Part shown: piece after piece, positions 1 to 6,221 of the stretch
Layout of the letters: every line of letters starts with the position of its first letter
Position numbering within the stretch: the stretch's first letter is position 1
Origin: Thermoleophilia bacterium
GTDB lineage: Bacteria; Actinomycetota; Thermoleophilia; Gaiellales; Gaiellaceae
Assembly (NCBI GenBank): GCA_025927435.1
Contig: JAICLM010000108.1
Location: 1-6,937 of the forward strand
DNA length: 6,937 bases
Reading direction: 5' to 3'
Translations under genes and position numbers: made by a program
Notes under the pieces: model-generated
Told to the model about the DNA's origin: nothing
Databases searched by the model: none
The model's input: the letters and a program-made list of their open reading frames with translations, nothing else

Positions 1-451
1 CGAAGCGACGGGAGCCTACCTTCGCCGCCTTCACGGCCTTGACCGTGACGGCGAGACCGTACGGCTCGAGCACCGTGATCTTCGGGTCGTCCTTTCGCCA
101 GAACGCGAGGCCGCGCTTCGCGGCCGCGGCTGTCTTGTATTTGTCGACGCCTGTCCAGATCGCCGTGATGCCCGAGCTGCCGCTGAACCGGTCGCCGTAG
201 GTGAGCTCGTAGCCGCCGATACGGCCGAGCTTGTCGAAGGTATTCGCCTGGGCGGTGACCGATTTGCCGGCAGCCATGAGGTTCGAGACGGCGCCCGACT
301 CGGGCGCGACCGCAAACGACCGGGCGGCTGCGCCGAGCGCCGACTTCGGCAGCACGACGACCGCAAGCTTCACGCGATGCGAACGGCCGGCGGAGGCCGC
401 CGGCGCGAGTACCGCCGCAACCAGTACCGCGCCGAGCAGGATCTTCTTCAT
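1..451 (-). CDS. Small secreted protein of unknown function (partial, C-terminus outside window)
   Basis: An open frame runs without a stop from the ATG at 451 to the window edge, giving about 150 residues with the C-terminus missing. It begins MKKILLGAVLVAAVLAPAAS, a clear Sec signal peptide: two lysines, a hydrophobic stretch at about residues 4-16, and a likely Ala-Ser-Ala cleavage after residue 21. The mature part is soluble and mixed in character, with Gly/Tyr-rich segments (GGYELTYGD near residues 80-88) and a Lys/Ala-rich stretch (YKTAAAAKRGLAFW) near residues 102-115. No catalytic motif, cysteine or membrane segment is visible, and I do not recognise the family. The start is well supported: AGGAG at 460-456 lies four bases before the ATG and overlaps the TAG stop of the M15-like gene, so the two genes are probably co-transcribed and translationally coupled. 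Being last of four exported-protein genes suggests a role outside the membrane, but no function can be assigned. Confidence 0.8.
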   Translation of the reverse strand, partial: MKKILLGAVLVAAVLAPAASAGRSHRVKLAVVVLPKSALGAAARSFAVAPESGAVSNLMAAGKSVTAQANTFDKLGRIGGYELTYGDRFSGSSGITAIWTGVDKYKTAAAAKRGLAFWRKDDPKITVLEPYGLAVTVKAVKAAKVGSRRF

Positions 452-455
452 CGGG

Positions 456-460
456 CTCCT
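456..460 (-). promoter_or_regulatory. Ribosome binding site overlapping the upstream stop codon
   Basis: On the minus strand, AGGAG (460-456) sits four bases before the ATG at 451 and shares its first two bases with the TAG stop (461-459) of the preceding gene. A ribosome ending the M15-like gene would release directly over this site. That fixes the start of the downstream gene and suggests translational coupling. Confidence 0.75.
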
Positions 461-1118
461 AGTGGCCGTTGATCGAGAAGTGCATGTAGTCCTTCGTCGA
501 GCCGACCCACGAACCTCCCCACCCCCAGCCGATCGAGGCGAAGGCCCGGCGGACGGCCGACGTCACCATCCCCGGCCGATGCCGGGATCGCTTCAGGTAG
601 GAGATCGCCGTCTTGTCCCGGGTCATCCCACAGCCGACGTACGGATTCTCGCGCGGATCGAGGTCGATGGCCTCGCCGAAGGCGTGATTCGACCAGTGAT
701 GCGTCGTCGTGCTGCTGCTGCACGGCGACGCTCCCGCGTTGCGACACTCGAAGGAGGCCGTGACGTCGCCGCTCTTCCACGGGTGCGGGCCGTAGACGGA
801 CGAGAAGGCGCCGTCCCGGATGGGGAATCGCATGCGGTAGAGCTTCGCGAAGACCCTGGCGACCGGCCGCGCCACATCCATGTTGACGACGATCTGGCCG
901 ACGTGCGTCTGCTTGTCGAAGCCGTGGTAGCGGTAGCTGACGACGCGGAGCTGCGACAGCCAGACAGGGCAGCCACGGTGCCACTCGCCGGCCGCCTTGA
1001 CGGCCTGCCGCTGAGGCACCGTGAGCCGGGCGATGCCGGTGCGCTGGGGGGCCGCATGGGTCGTCGCCCCGGTGACCGAGAGGACGGCGGTGAGAGCGAG
1101 GGTCGCGATGCCTTTCAT
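459..1118 (-). CDS. Secreted M15-family (VanY/DD-carboxypeptidase-like) zinc metallopeptidase
   Basis: This gene encodes 219 residues. The first 22 form a Sec signal peptide (MKGIATLALTAVLSVTGATT, likely cleaved after Thr-His-Ala). The C-terminal half carries the M15 metallopeptidase pattern: HAFGEAID supplies zinc ligands His145 and Asp152, and DYMHF supplies catalytic acid Asp210 and zinc ligand His213. A Trp/Gly-rich segment (GWGWGGSW, about 197-204) just before the last motif is typical of this group. Family members usually cut D-amino-acid bonds in peptidoglycan peptides, acting as DD-carboxypeptidases or endopeptidases, so a cell-wall role outside the membrane is expected. Substrate cannot be read from sequence. 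The frame stays open upstream to 1307, but that extension would overlap the preceding protease gene, read through two hairpins and bury the signal peptide, so ATG 1118 is preferred. No good Shine-Dalgarno site precedes it, which hints at weak or structure-dependent initiation. Confidence 0.87.
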   Translation of the reverse strand: MKGIATLALTAVLSVTGATTHAAPQRTGIARLTVPQRQAVKAAGEWHRGCPVWLSQLRVVSYRYHGFDKQTHVGQIVVNMDVARPVARVFAKLYRMRFPIRDGAFSSVYGPHPWKSGDVTASFECRNAGASPCSSSTTTHHWSNHAFGEAIDLDPRENPYVGCGMTRDKTAISYLKRSRHRPGMVTSAVRRAFASIGWGWGGSWVGSTKDYMHFSINGH

Positions 1119-1135
1119 TCCGCGGCCATGGTGCC

Positions 1136-1173
1136 AGCGATCGGCCCCGGCCGCAGCCTTGGGGCCGATCGCT
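1136..1173 (-). other. Perfect 13-bp hairpin (B) in the leader of the M15-like gene
   Basis: Bases 1136-1148 (AGCGATCGGCCCC) are exactly complementary to 1161-1173, leaving a 12-base loop at 1149-1160. The near arm ends 17 bases before the ATG at 1118. On the minus-strand transcript no U-run follows it, so it does not look like a standard intrinsic terminator. It may be an RNA-stabilising element, an attenuator or a protein site. It begins one base after hairpin A. Confidence 0.7.
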
Positions 1174-1174
1174 T

Positions 1175-1225
1175 CCTCCGAGCGAGAGGGCCACACGAGT
1201 GCAGCCCTCTCGCCCCCCTCGGAGG
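1175..1225 (-). terminator. Large hairpin (A) directly after the stop of the short S53 protease gene
   Basis: The stem pairs 1175-1181 with 1219-1225 (7 bp) and 1182-1190 with 1205-1213 (9 bp). A five-C bulge (1214-1218 on the plus strand) interrupts one side, and the loop is 14 bases. In the transcript the stem starts immediately after the TAG at 1228-1226. The following bases (GAAGCGATC) are not U-rich, so complete intrinsic termination is doubtful. Partial termination or protection of the upstream message from 3' exonucleases would fit the position. The pairing is directly visible; the role is inferred. Confidence 0.55.
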
Positions 1226-2455
1226 CTAGAACCCGCCGACGCCGTTCGGCGTGCCGAGGCCCGTGGGGCCGTCGTAGGCGGGCTCGGCGGTACAGAGGTA
1301 GCCGCACACCGTGTCCGGTGTGAAGTTCGACCCCTCCGTGATGTCGTGGAAGCTCGACGGGTGGCTATACGGGTAGGAGCCGTACACGACGGACTTCGCG
1401 TTGCCGGCGAGCGCGTAGACACTCGCGATGATCGGCGAGCTGATGCTCGTGCCCGCGACGACGCCCCAGCCGCCGATCTCCGGCGAGGAGTCGTAGATCG
1501 CGACGTTGTCCGCGACCGCGGAGACGTCGGCGACCGTCCGGCCCGAGCAGCCGGCATCGTGCTGCCACGCCGGCTTCGGCTCCCAGATCGAGCAGCCGCT
1601 GCCGGTTCCCTGCGCCTCGTTCGGGATGACGCCGGGGAGGATGCTCCCCCACACGCTCTCGTCGAAGCCGCGCGGGGACAGCGGATCCGCGGTCAGCTCG
1701 GTCCCGCCGACTGCCGTGACGTAGGGCGAGGCCGCGGGCCAGATCGTCCCGTAGTCCTCGTCGCCGGCCGACGCCGTGATGGCGACGCCGGGATGGTTGT
1801 AATAGTGGTCGAAGAAGGTCTGGTTCGGCTCCGGCCCGACGCTGCCGTAGCTGTTCGAGACCTCGGTCGCGCCGAGGTTGACCGCCGTGTCGACCGCGGC
1901 GCCGAGATCGCTGTGCTGCGCCGGGTTCGAGGTGACGACCGTCTCGTCAGCCGAGTTCGCCTCGACCAGCAGAATGTGGCAGTTCGGGCAGATCGCCGAC
2001 ACCATCTCGACGTCGAGCGCGATCTCCGGCTCCCAGCTCGGGTTGGCGACGAGGGGATAGTTCCCCTGCTCGCCGTCCTGGTTCACCTTCCTGAAGCAGC
2101 CGTTCGCGGTCGTGCACGGCGGGATGCCGTAGTACGCCCGGTACGTGTTGAGATCCGACTCGATGGTCGGGTCGTCGTAGGCGTCGACGAGCGCGACGGT
2201 CTGGCCCGTTCCGTTTCTCACGGCTGCCGATGCGAGGCTGTAGGCCTTGCGCAGGTCGGCCGGGCCGAAGCCGTCGTGTGACGCGGTCGCCGCCGGGACG
2301 ACCGGGGCGTCGACGCGGAGCGCCGACATGCAGCGGAGCGTCCCGGTCGTGCAGAACGGCCTGAGCACTTCGCCCGTCGTCGTCGCCGCCCCGGAGCCCG
2401 GGACGGCGACGAAGGCGATCACGGCAAGCGCGAGGAGCGTGAGTAGCCTCTTCAT
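1226..2455 (-). CDS. Secreted S53 (sedolisin-type) serine-carboxyl peptidase, short form lacking a recognisable pro-domain
   Basis: The 409-residue product begins with a Sec signal peptide (MKRLLTLLALAVIAFVAVPG, probably cleaved near residue 23). After only about 40 residues it reaches the sedolisin catalytic fold, at DGFGPADLRKAYSL near residue 61. The S53 catalytic set is present: Glu144 and Asp148 in WEPEIALD, oxyanion-hole Asp232 in SAGDEDYG, and nucleophile Ser337 in GTSISSP. The calcium site is suggested by Asp371 (HDITEG) and Asp395 (YDGPTGLGTPNG). Cysteines in CTTANGC and CPNC may form disulfides. S53 enzymes are usually acid-active secreted endopeptidases made with a pro-domain of roughly 150 residues; none is visible here, so activation may differ. 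The ATG at 2455 overlaps the upstream TGA (ATGA) and has GGGAG ten bases upstream. A GTG at 2464 would add three residues but leaves only one base after that GGGAG. Neighbours are another S53 protease upstream and a hairpin-filled gap downstream. Confidence 0.92.
   Translation of the reverse strand: MKRLLTLLALAVIAFVAVPGSGAATTTGEVLRPFCTTGTLRCMSALRVDAPVVPAATASHDGFGPADLRKAYSLASAAVRNGTGQTVALVDAYDDPTIESDLNTYRAYYGIPPCTTANGCFRKVNQDGEQGNYPLVANPSWEPEIALDVEMVSAICPNCHILLVEANSADETVVTSNPAQHSDLGAAVDTAVNLGATEVSNSYGSVGPEPNQTFFDHYYNHPGVAITASAGDEDYGTIWPAASPYVTAVGGTELTADPLSPRGFDESVWGSILPGVIPNEAQGTGSGCSIWEPKPAWQHDAGCSGRTVADVSAVADNVAIYDSSPEIGGWGVVAGTSISSPIIASVYALAGNAKSVVYGSYPYSHPSSFHDITEGSNFTPDTVCGYLCTAEPAYDGPTGLGTPNGVGGF
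2452..2455 (-). other. ATGA stop-start overlap coupling the two S53 genes
   Basis: The upstream reading frame ends ACG TCA TGA, and the downstream frame starts at the ATG within TCATGA, so the two genes share four bases. This arrangement commonly lets the same ribosome terminate and re-initiate, keeping the two products in a fixed ratio. Confidence 0.8.
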
Positions 2456-4839
2456 GACGTGCACGCTCCCAGCACGTCGTCATAGGTCGGGCCGGCTGCG
2501 TCGATCGGCTCGAGCGGGCCCTGGTTCACGCCTTCACGCACGTAGGTCGCCGCGGCGGGACGCAGGAGCGTGGAGCCGGCGGCCAGGCCGGCGAAGTCCG
2601 AGATCGGCGCGTCGACCTCGACGGTCCCGTTCGGCCCGGGCGTGATCGTCCCCGAGACCAGGTGCTCCTGCAGGTACTTGTTCTCGAGGGACACCTTCAC
2701 CAGCTGGCCGTCCCAGGCGAGCACCGTGCCCGTCTGCTCGACCGCGAGCTGGGTGAAGTACTGAGTCCCCTGGTAGGTGAAGACGAGCTGGTAGTCGTTC
2801 TCGCCCCCGCCGGTCGGGATCACGCTCGAGAGGTTGCTCACGGTGATGACCGTTTTCAGCGTCTGCCCGTCCGGCGACAGGGACGCGCGGCCGCTGAGGA
2901 TGTCGAGCTGCGGCGTCGTGCCCGGTGCCGCGAGGCTCTCGCCCTCGACGGTGAAGTTGTCGTCGGCGGCCGGGTCCGTGAAGAGACTCCCGCAGGTCGT
3001 CGACGGGCTCGTCACGAGCGCAGCCGGCGTCGCGTTGTGCGCCGGCGTGAGACGGCCGGTGAGGTCGAGCATGATCTGCGAGATCTCCGGCGTCCCCCAG
3101 CCGGTCGTGTTGTCGTAGCCCGGCGTCGCGGGATAGGGCTGGTTGTCGCCGACCGTGACGTCGTAGAAGTCGCGGCCACCCGACGACTGCGCGAGCTTGT
3201 AGATCTTGTAGTTCGCGAAGCCGAGCCCCTTGTTGCCGGGGGACGCCGCCTGGATGCGCGCCCAGACGCCGAGCCAGAGCGGCGAGGAGAGGCTCGTCCC
3301 GGCACCCTGCGAATCGGGGCCGTTGTCGTCGTTGATCGCGAGGCCGTTACCCGTGACCACGTCGCCCGAGATCGCCGCGACGTCGGGGGTCGAACGGCAG
3401 GGCGGGCCCAAGAGCGTGGGGTTGCCGGCCGCGTCGAACGCGCAGTTCGTCGGGGCGACGCCGTTCTGGTAGCTGCCGGCCGGCTCGCTCGTCGAGTTGC
3501 CACCGCCTGTGAACTCCCAGGCGGTCTCGGCGAGCCGGTGCTCGGGCGTGTTCCCGTCGCCGGTCAGGTCGGTCCCGCCGACCGCGACCGCCCACGGGCT
3601 CACCGACGGCCATTCGAGGCCCGGGTAGCCCTGGTTCGCGACGCCGTTCGTGTTCTCCGGCAGGATCGGGCACGACGAGCCGGTGTCGCCGGTCGAGGCG
3701 AAGAGCGTGCGGCCCTCGACGACGGCCTGCTCGAGGATCTTGTCCCCGGGCACTTCCATTCCGTCGGTGAAGATCGCGCCCGCGTTGCCGACGTTCTCGC
3801 ACTCGCCGTACGAGGCGCTGCCCTGCAGCGGGCCCTTCCTGTCGTTCACCCAGCCTGCGAGCGACGCCAGTGCGTCGGTGTCGCTGTTGTGGTGCCCGAA
3901 GTAGAGCGTCTCCGACATGACGTTCGGCGCCATGCCGGTCGACGCCTGCGTGTCGAGCTCCCACTCCACCGTCGAGCCGTCGTTGGTGTCGGGAGTCGAC
4001 GTGTCGCCGTACCTCTTCACGGTGATCGGCACGCCCGGGAGACCCCACTCGGCCTCGAAGGAGCGCAGGTCGGGAACCACGGGATCGGTGACGCCCCAGC
4101 CGAAGATCGCCATCGACTGGCCGTTGCCCTTGTTCGTCGAGGGCGCGTCGTAGATCGACCAGAGATCCTGGATGCTGAGCAGCCCCGTCTTCGGGACGTT
4201 CCCGCTCGTCGCGTCCTGCGTTCCCGTCGTCCACGGGCCTACCTGCTGCACGCGCGGGGTCAGGAGCTTGTTGTAGTTGTTGAGCCCCAGTACGTCCGAG
4301 ACGCCGAGCGAGGCGGGGACCCTCGGCGCCGTCGTGTTCGCGTAGAAGCTGCGACCGTTCGCCCTGTACGTGTTGAGGGGTGTGCCGAACGCCGCCTCGA
4401 CCTGCGCGGCGGTGCCGGTGGCGAGGACGTAGTTCGTCGCACCGTCGATCGGCGTGACGGTCAGGCCGGCTCCCTGCAGCCACGCCTGGGTCGCCTGGAA
4501 GGTGGCCGCCGGAACCCCGAACTGGGTGTTGAACGTGTCGGGATCGAGGTAGTTGCCGTAGTTCGGGCTCGAGGGGTCGTACAGCTGCCTGGCGTACGCG
4601 TCCTCCGCAGCCTGGTTCGGGTTCGACAGGAAGACGCCCACCGTGACCGGCTGAGAGGCCGGTACCGCGCCCGTCAGCGTGGCGAGGCTCAGGTTGTGGA
4701 CGACGTCGTTCGTGAGGGTGGTGCTGGTGCCGCCGGCGTGCGCCGCCGGACTGCCTGCGCCGAGAAGCGCCGCGCAGCCGACGGCCGCGAGCGCGAGAAG
4801 CGCCCGACACGACCGCGGTCCCCGATGGCCTACTGGCAT
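2452..4839 (-). CDS. Secreted S53 (pro-kumamolisin-type) serine-carboxyl protease with C-terminal accessory domain
   Basis: The product has 795 residues. Residues 1-35 are a Sec signal peptide with a hydrophobic core at about 13-30 and an Ala-His-Ala cleavage site. Residues about 40-185 match the S53 activation pro-domain, including YDPSSPNYGNYLDPDTF (87-103), the TNYVLATGTAAQVEAAF region and an Ala/Pro-rich end. The catalytic domain spans roughly 215-595: Glu292 and Asp296 in VEWELD, oxyanion Asp385 in ASTGDTGSSC, nucleophile Ser516 in GTSLSSP, and probable calcium ligands Asp560 (FYDVTVGD) and Asp576 (YDNTTGWGTPE). Such proteins cleave their own pro-domain, typically at acidic pH, and act as extracellular endopeptidases. 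Residues about 600-795 form an extra beta-rich domain (LDILSG, VITVSNLSS, NDYQLVFTYQG, ITPGPNGTV) not needed for S53 catalysis, perhaps for binding substrate or surface. ATG 4839 is supported by GGAGGAGG five bases upstream. This is the first gene of the putative secretion operon; paired inverted repeats lie about 90-140 bases upstream. Confidence 0.95.
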   Translation of the reverse strand: MPVGHRGPRSCRALLALAAVGCAALLGAGSPAAHAGGTSTTLTNDVVHNLSLATLTGAVPASQPVTVGVFLSNPNQAAEDAYARQLYDPSSPNYGNYLDPDTFNTQFGVPAATFQATQAWLQGAGLTVTPIDGATNYVLATGTAAQVEAAFGTPLNTYRANGRSFYANTTAPRVPASLGVSDVLGLNNYNKLLTPRVQQVGPWTTGTQDATSGNVPKTGLLSIQDLWSIYDAPSTNKGNGQSMAIFGWGVTDPVVPDLRSFEAEWGLPGVPITVKRYGDTSTPDTNDGSTVEWELDTQASTGMAPNVMSETLYFGHHNSDTDALASLAGWVNDRKGPLQGSASYGECENVGNAGAIFTDGMEVPGDKILEQAVVEGRTLFASTGDTGSSCPILPENTNGVANQGYPGLEWPSVSPWAVAVGGTDLTGDGNTPEHRLAETAWEFTGGGNSTSEPAGSYQNGVAPTNCAFDAAGNPTLLGPPCRSTPDVAAISGDVVTGNGLAINDDNGPDSQGAGTSLSSPLWLGVWARIQAASPGNKGLGFANYKIYKLAQSSGGRDFYDVTVGDNQPYPATPGYDNTTGWGTPEISQIMLDLTGRLTPAHNATPAALVTSPSTTCGSLFTDPAADDNFTVEGESLAAPGTTPQLDILSGRASLSPDGQTLKTVITVSNLSSVIPTGGGENDYQLVFTYQGTQYFTQLAVEQTGTVLAWDGQLVKVSLENKYLQEHLVSGTITPGPNGTVEVDAPISDFAGLAAGSTLLRPAAATYVREGVNQGPLEPIDAAGPTYDDVLGACTS

Positions 4840-4844
4840 CGGAT

Positions 4845-4852
4845 CCTCCTCC
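4845..4852 (-). promoter_or_regulatory. Strong Shine-Dalgarno site of the large S53 gene
   Basis: GGAGGAGG on the minus strand lies five bases before the ATG at 4839. It is the strongest ribosome binding site in the window and settles the start codon. It implies a high translation rate for the first protease of the operon. Confidence 0.8.
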
Positions 4853-4993
4853 GAGGGATTAGAGGGAACGGGAAAATACAGCGCGGGTTTTACCGCTCAT
4901 TTGCATTTTCCTAACCTCTTTGTTCGATTGACTAATCAGTCAATAATTTCGGGACTAATTGACTGACGATTCAATCGAGGAACCCCGAAACGA
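4853..4993 (-). promoter_or_regulatory. AT-rich promoter and leader region of the protease operon
   Basis: This non-coding stretch is much richer in A and T than the flanking genes, especially 4893-4975, as expected for a promoter region in a GC-rich genome. TTGACT-like and TTGAAT-like hexamers occur on the minus strand (around 4943-4938 and 4974-4969), but no convincing TATAAT-like box was found at 16-18 bases from either. The exact promoter is therefore not assigned. The paired inverted repeats lie inside this region. No credible small gene was seen. Confidence 0.5.
4927..4975. promoter_or_regulatory. Two 18-bp inverted repeats, centres 31 bp apart (candidate operator)
   Basis: Site 1 (4927-4944) reads ATTGACT-AATC-AGTCAAT, with perfect 7-bp arms around four bases. 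Site 2 (4958-4975) reads ATTGACT-GACG-ATTCAAT: the same left half-site, and a right arm differing at one position. The centres are 31 bp apart, close to three turns of B-DNA, so two dimers could bind the same face. TetR-type and similar helix-turn-helix dimers use sites of this size and symmetry. No regulator gene lies in the window, so the binding protein is unknown. The position, 88-136 bases before the start of the large protease gene, suggests control of that operon. Confidence 0.6.
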
Positions 4994-5023
4994 GACAGGC
5001 CCGGCGCGGCGGCCGAGCCTGTC
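4994..5023 (-). terminator. Probable terminator hairpin after the diguanylate cyclase gene
   Basis: GACAGGC at 4994-5000 pairs with 5017-5023. After one mismatch, four more base pairs form (5002-5005 with 5012-5015), leaving a six-base loop. The stem starts 28 bases after the TAG at 5054-5052. In the transcript it is followed by TCGTTTCGGGGTT, a weak and interrupted T-run. It is the best candidate for separating the GGDEF unit from the protease operon, but may not be fully efficient. Confidence 0.55.
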
Positions 5024-5051
5024 CAGATGGTTCGCGGTGAGCCAGCGCGAT

Positions 5052-6182
5052 CTACGCGCGTGCCGCTCGGGAAAGCTGCGATTTACTCGCGGTTTGCGGC
5101 GCCGCGTCGGCGACGGCTGTGTTGCGGGTCTGCTTGGCCTTCTTGACGAGCCGACCGGCCGCCTCCAGGGCATCCTGGCCGGGGCGCGCGTCGTCGAGGA
5201 GGACGGCGCCGACCGAGCCGGTGATCGTGCGGGGCCGCCCCTCGATCGAGAACGGCCGGGTCGCGAGCAGCAGCCGGAGGCGCTCGGCGAAGTCGGCGAG
5301 CTCGGCCCTGGCGACGTGCGGGGCGAGGACGACGAACTCCTCCCCGCCCCAGCGGAAGACGAGGTCGCTCGCGCGCAGCTCGCTCCGGAGCCGGTGATGG
5401 ACGTCGACGAGCAGCCTGTCGCCCGCGGCGTAGCCGTACGTGTCGTTGACGCTCTTGAAGCGGTCGAGGTCGAGGAAGCACAGCGCGGCGGTCCGTCCCC
5501 CACGCCTGATCCGGGCCTGCTCCGCCGTCAGCGCCTCGGCGAGCGCGTAGCGGTTCGGCGCGCTCGTCAGCGCATCGACGCGCGCGCGCGAGCGTTCGCC
5601 GGCGAGGGTTCGCTCGAGGCGGCGGCGGAGCCGGTTCGCCCAGGCTGCGCACAGCAGCAGGCCGGACGCGAATGCGAGCGCGAGGCCCTGTGTGGTCTCG
5701 AAGAGGTAGAGGAAGACGACGAGCAGCGGCGCCGGCAGGAACCAGCTGACGACGATCGGGCGCCAGGCCGCCCGGAGCTCCGAGCGGAGCCTGACGCCGG
5801 GCCCGAGCGAGCGAAGCACGAGCCTCGCATTCAGCGCGCAGCCCGTCACCAGCCCGACGGCGGCGAGCGCCACCGCGCCGGCCACCCCATGCTGCGCCAG
5901 CCGCTCGCCGACGACGCCGATCGCGAGCCCTTGCAGCGCGCCGGCGACGGCGCACAGGGCGCGCTTCCGCCGAACGTCCCGCGTGAACGCCTCGGTCGCG
6001 GCCCCCGCGCACGCGCCGGCGAGCGGTCCTCCGGCGAGGGCGGCGGCGACCAGAAACGGGCCCGAGAGGGAGACGCGCATGCGTCGACCCACGACAAGAT
6101 CGAGCTGCTCGGCGAGCGCGGTCAGCGCGACGAGGACGATCGCGGTGGCAATGCCTGTGTCGAGCCCGACGGCTGCAGCCAT
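5052..6182 (-). CDS. Membrane-anchored GGDEF diguanylate cyclase
   Basis: The 376-residue protein has an N-terminal membrane region with five or six hydrophobic segments (about 10-30, 41-63, 76-95, 100-118, 142-161 and 166-183) and then a cytoplasmic GGDEF domain from about 200. Visible signatures are DALTSAPNRYAL at the domain entrance (203-214), metal-binding Asp238 in FLDLDRFK, Asn246-Asp247 in SVNDTYG, and the active-site loop RWGGEEF (GGEEF at 279-283). RASD at 270-273 lies five residues before that loop, as expected for an RxxD product-inhibition site. It should therefore make cyclic di-GMP from two GTP and be feedback-inhibited. The membrane region probably senses or anchors, and I do not assign it to a named sensor family. 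The end of the domain is unusual: the common ALYxAKxxGRN pattern appears only as GRLVKKAKQTRN, followed by a polar Ala/Ser tail. ATG 6182 has no clear Shine-Dalgarno site. The hydrolase stop is 39 bases upstream, so co-transcription is likely. Confidence 0.93.
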   Translation of the reverse strand: MAAAVGLDTGIATAIVLVALTALAEQLDLVVGRRMRVSLSGPFLVAAALAGGPLAGACAGAATEAFTRDVRRKRALCAVAGALQGLAIGVVGERLAQHGVAGAVALAAVGLVTGCALNARLVLRSLGPGVRLRSELRAAWRPIVVSWFLPAPLLVVFLYLFETTQGLALAFASGLLLCAAWANRLRRRLERTLAGERSRARVDALTSAPNRYALAEALTAEQARIRRGGRTAALCFLDLDRFKSVNDTYGYAAGDRLLVDVHHRLRSELRASDLVFRWGGEEFVVLAPHVARAELADFAERLRLLLATRPFSIEGRPRTITGSVGAVLLDDARPGQDALEAAGRLVKKAKQTRNTAVADAAPQTASKSQLSRAARA

Positions 6183-6221
6183 GAACGCATTGAACAGCCG
6201 CGACCGGACTGCGCAGGAACG

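Noticed and set aside
1119..1307. An upstream extension of the M15-like frame by 63 codons to 1307.
   Set aside because: It would overlap the short S53 gene, translate through both hairpins into an Arg-rich sequence and place the obvious signal peptide inside the protein.
4771..4780. A possible lipobox around Cys22 in the signal peptide of the large S53 protease.
   Set aside because: The residues before the cysteine (Ala-Val-Gly) do not give the usual Leu at position -3, and a good Ala-His-Ala signal peptidase I site follows at residue 35.
4883..4896. A small GCGG/CCGC inverted repeat in the leader of the large S53 gene.
   Set aside because: The arms are only 4 bp with a six-base loop, which is expected by chance in GC-rich DNA.
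2662..4914. A 750-codon open frame on the plus strand opposite the large S53 gene.
   Set aside because: Its translation is dominated by Arg, Val, Ala and Gly with no recognisable motif. It is the antisense shadow expected opposite a GC-rich gene whose own product has complete S53 domains.
5578..5592. A run of alternating CG dinucleotides inside the diguanylate cyclase gene.
   Set aside because: It falls in the Arg/Ala-coding linker before the GGDEF domain and is explained by codon choice in a GC-rich genome.
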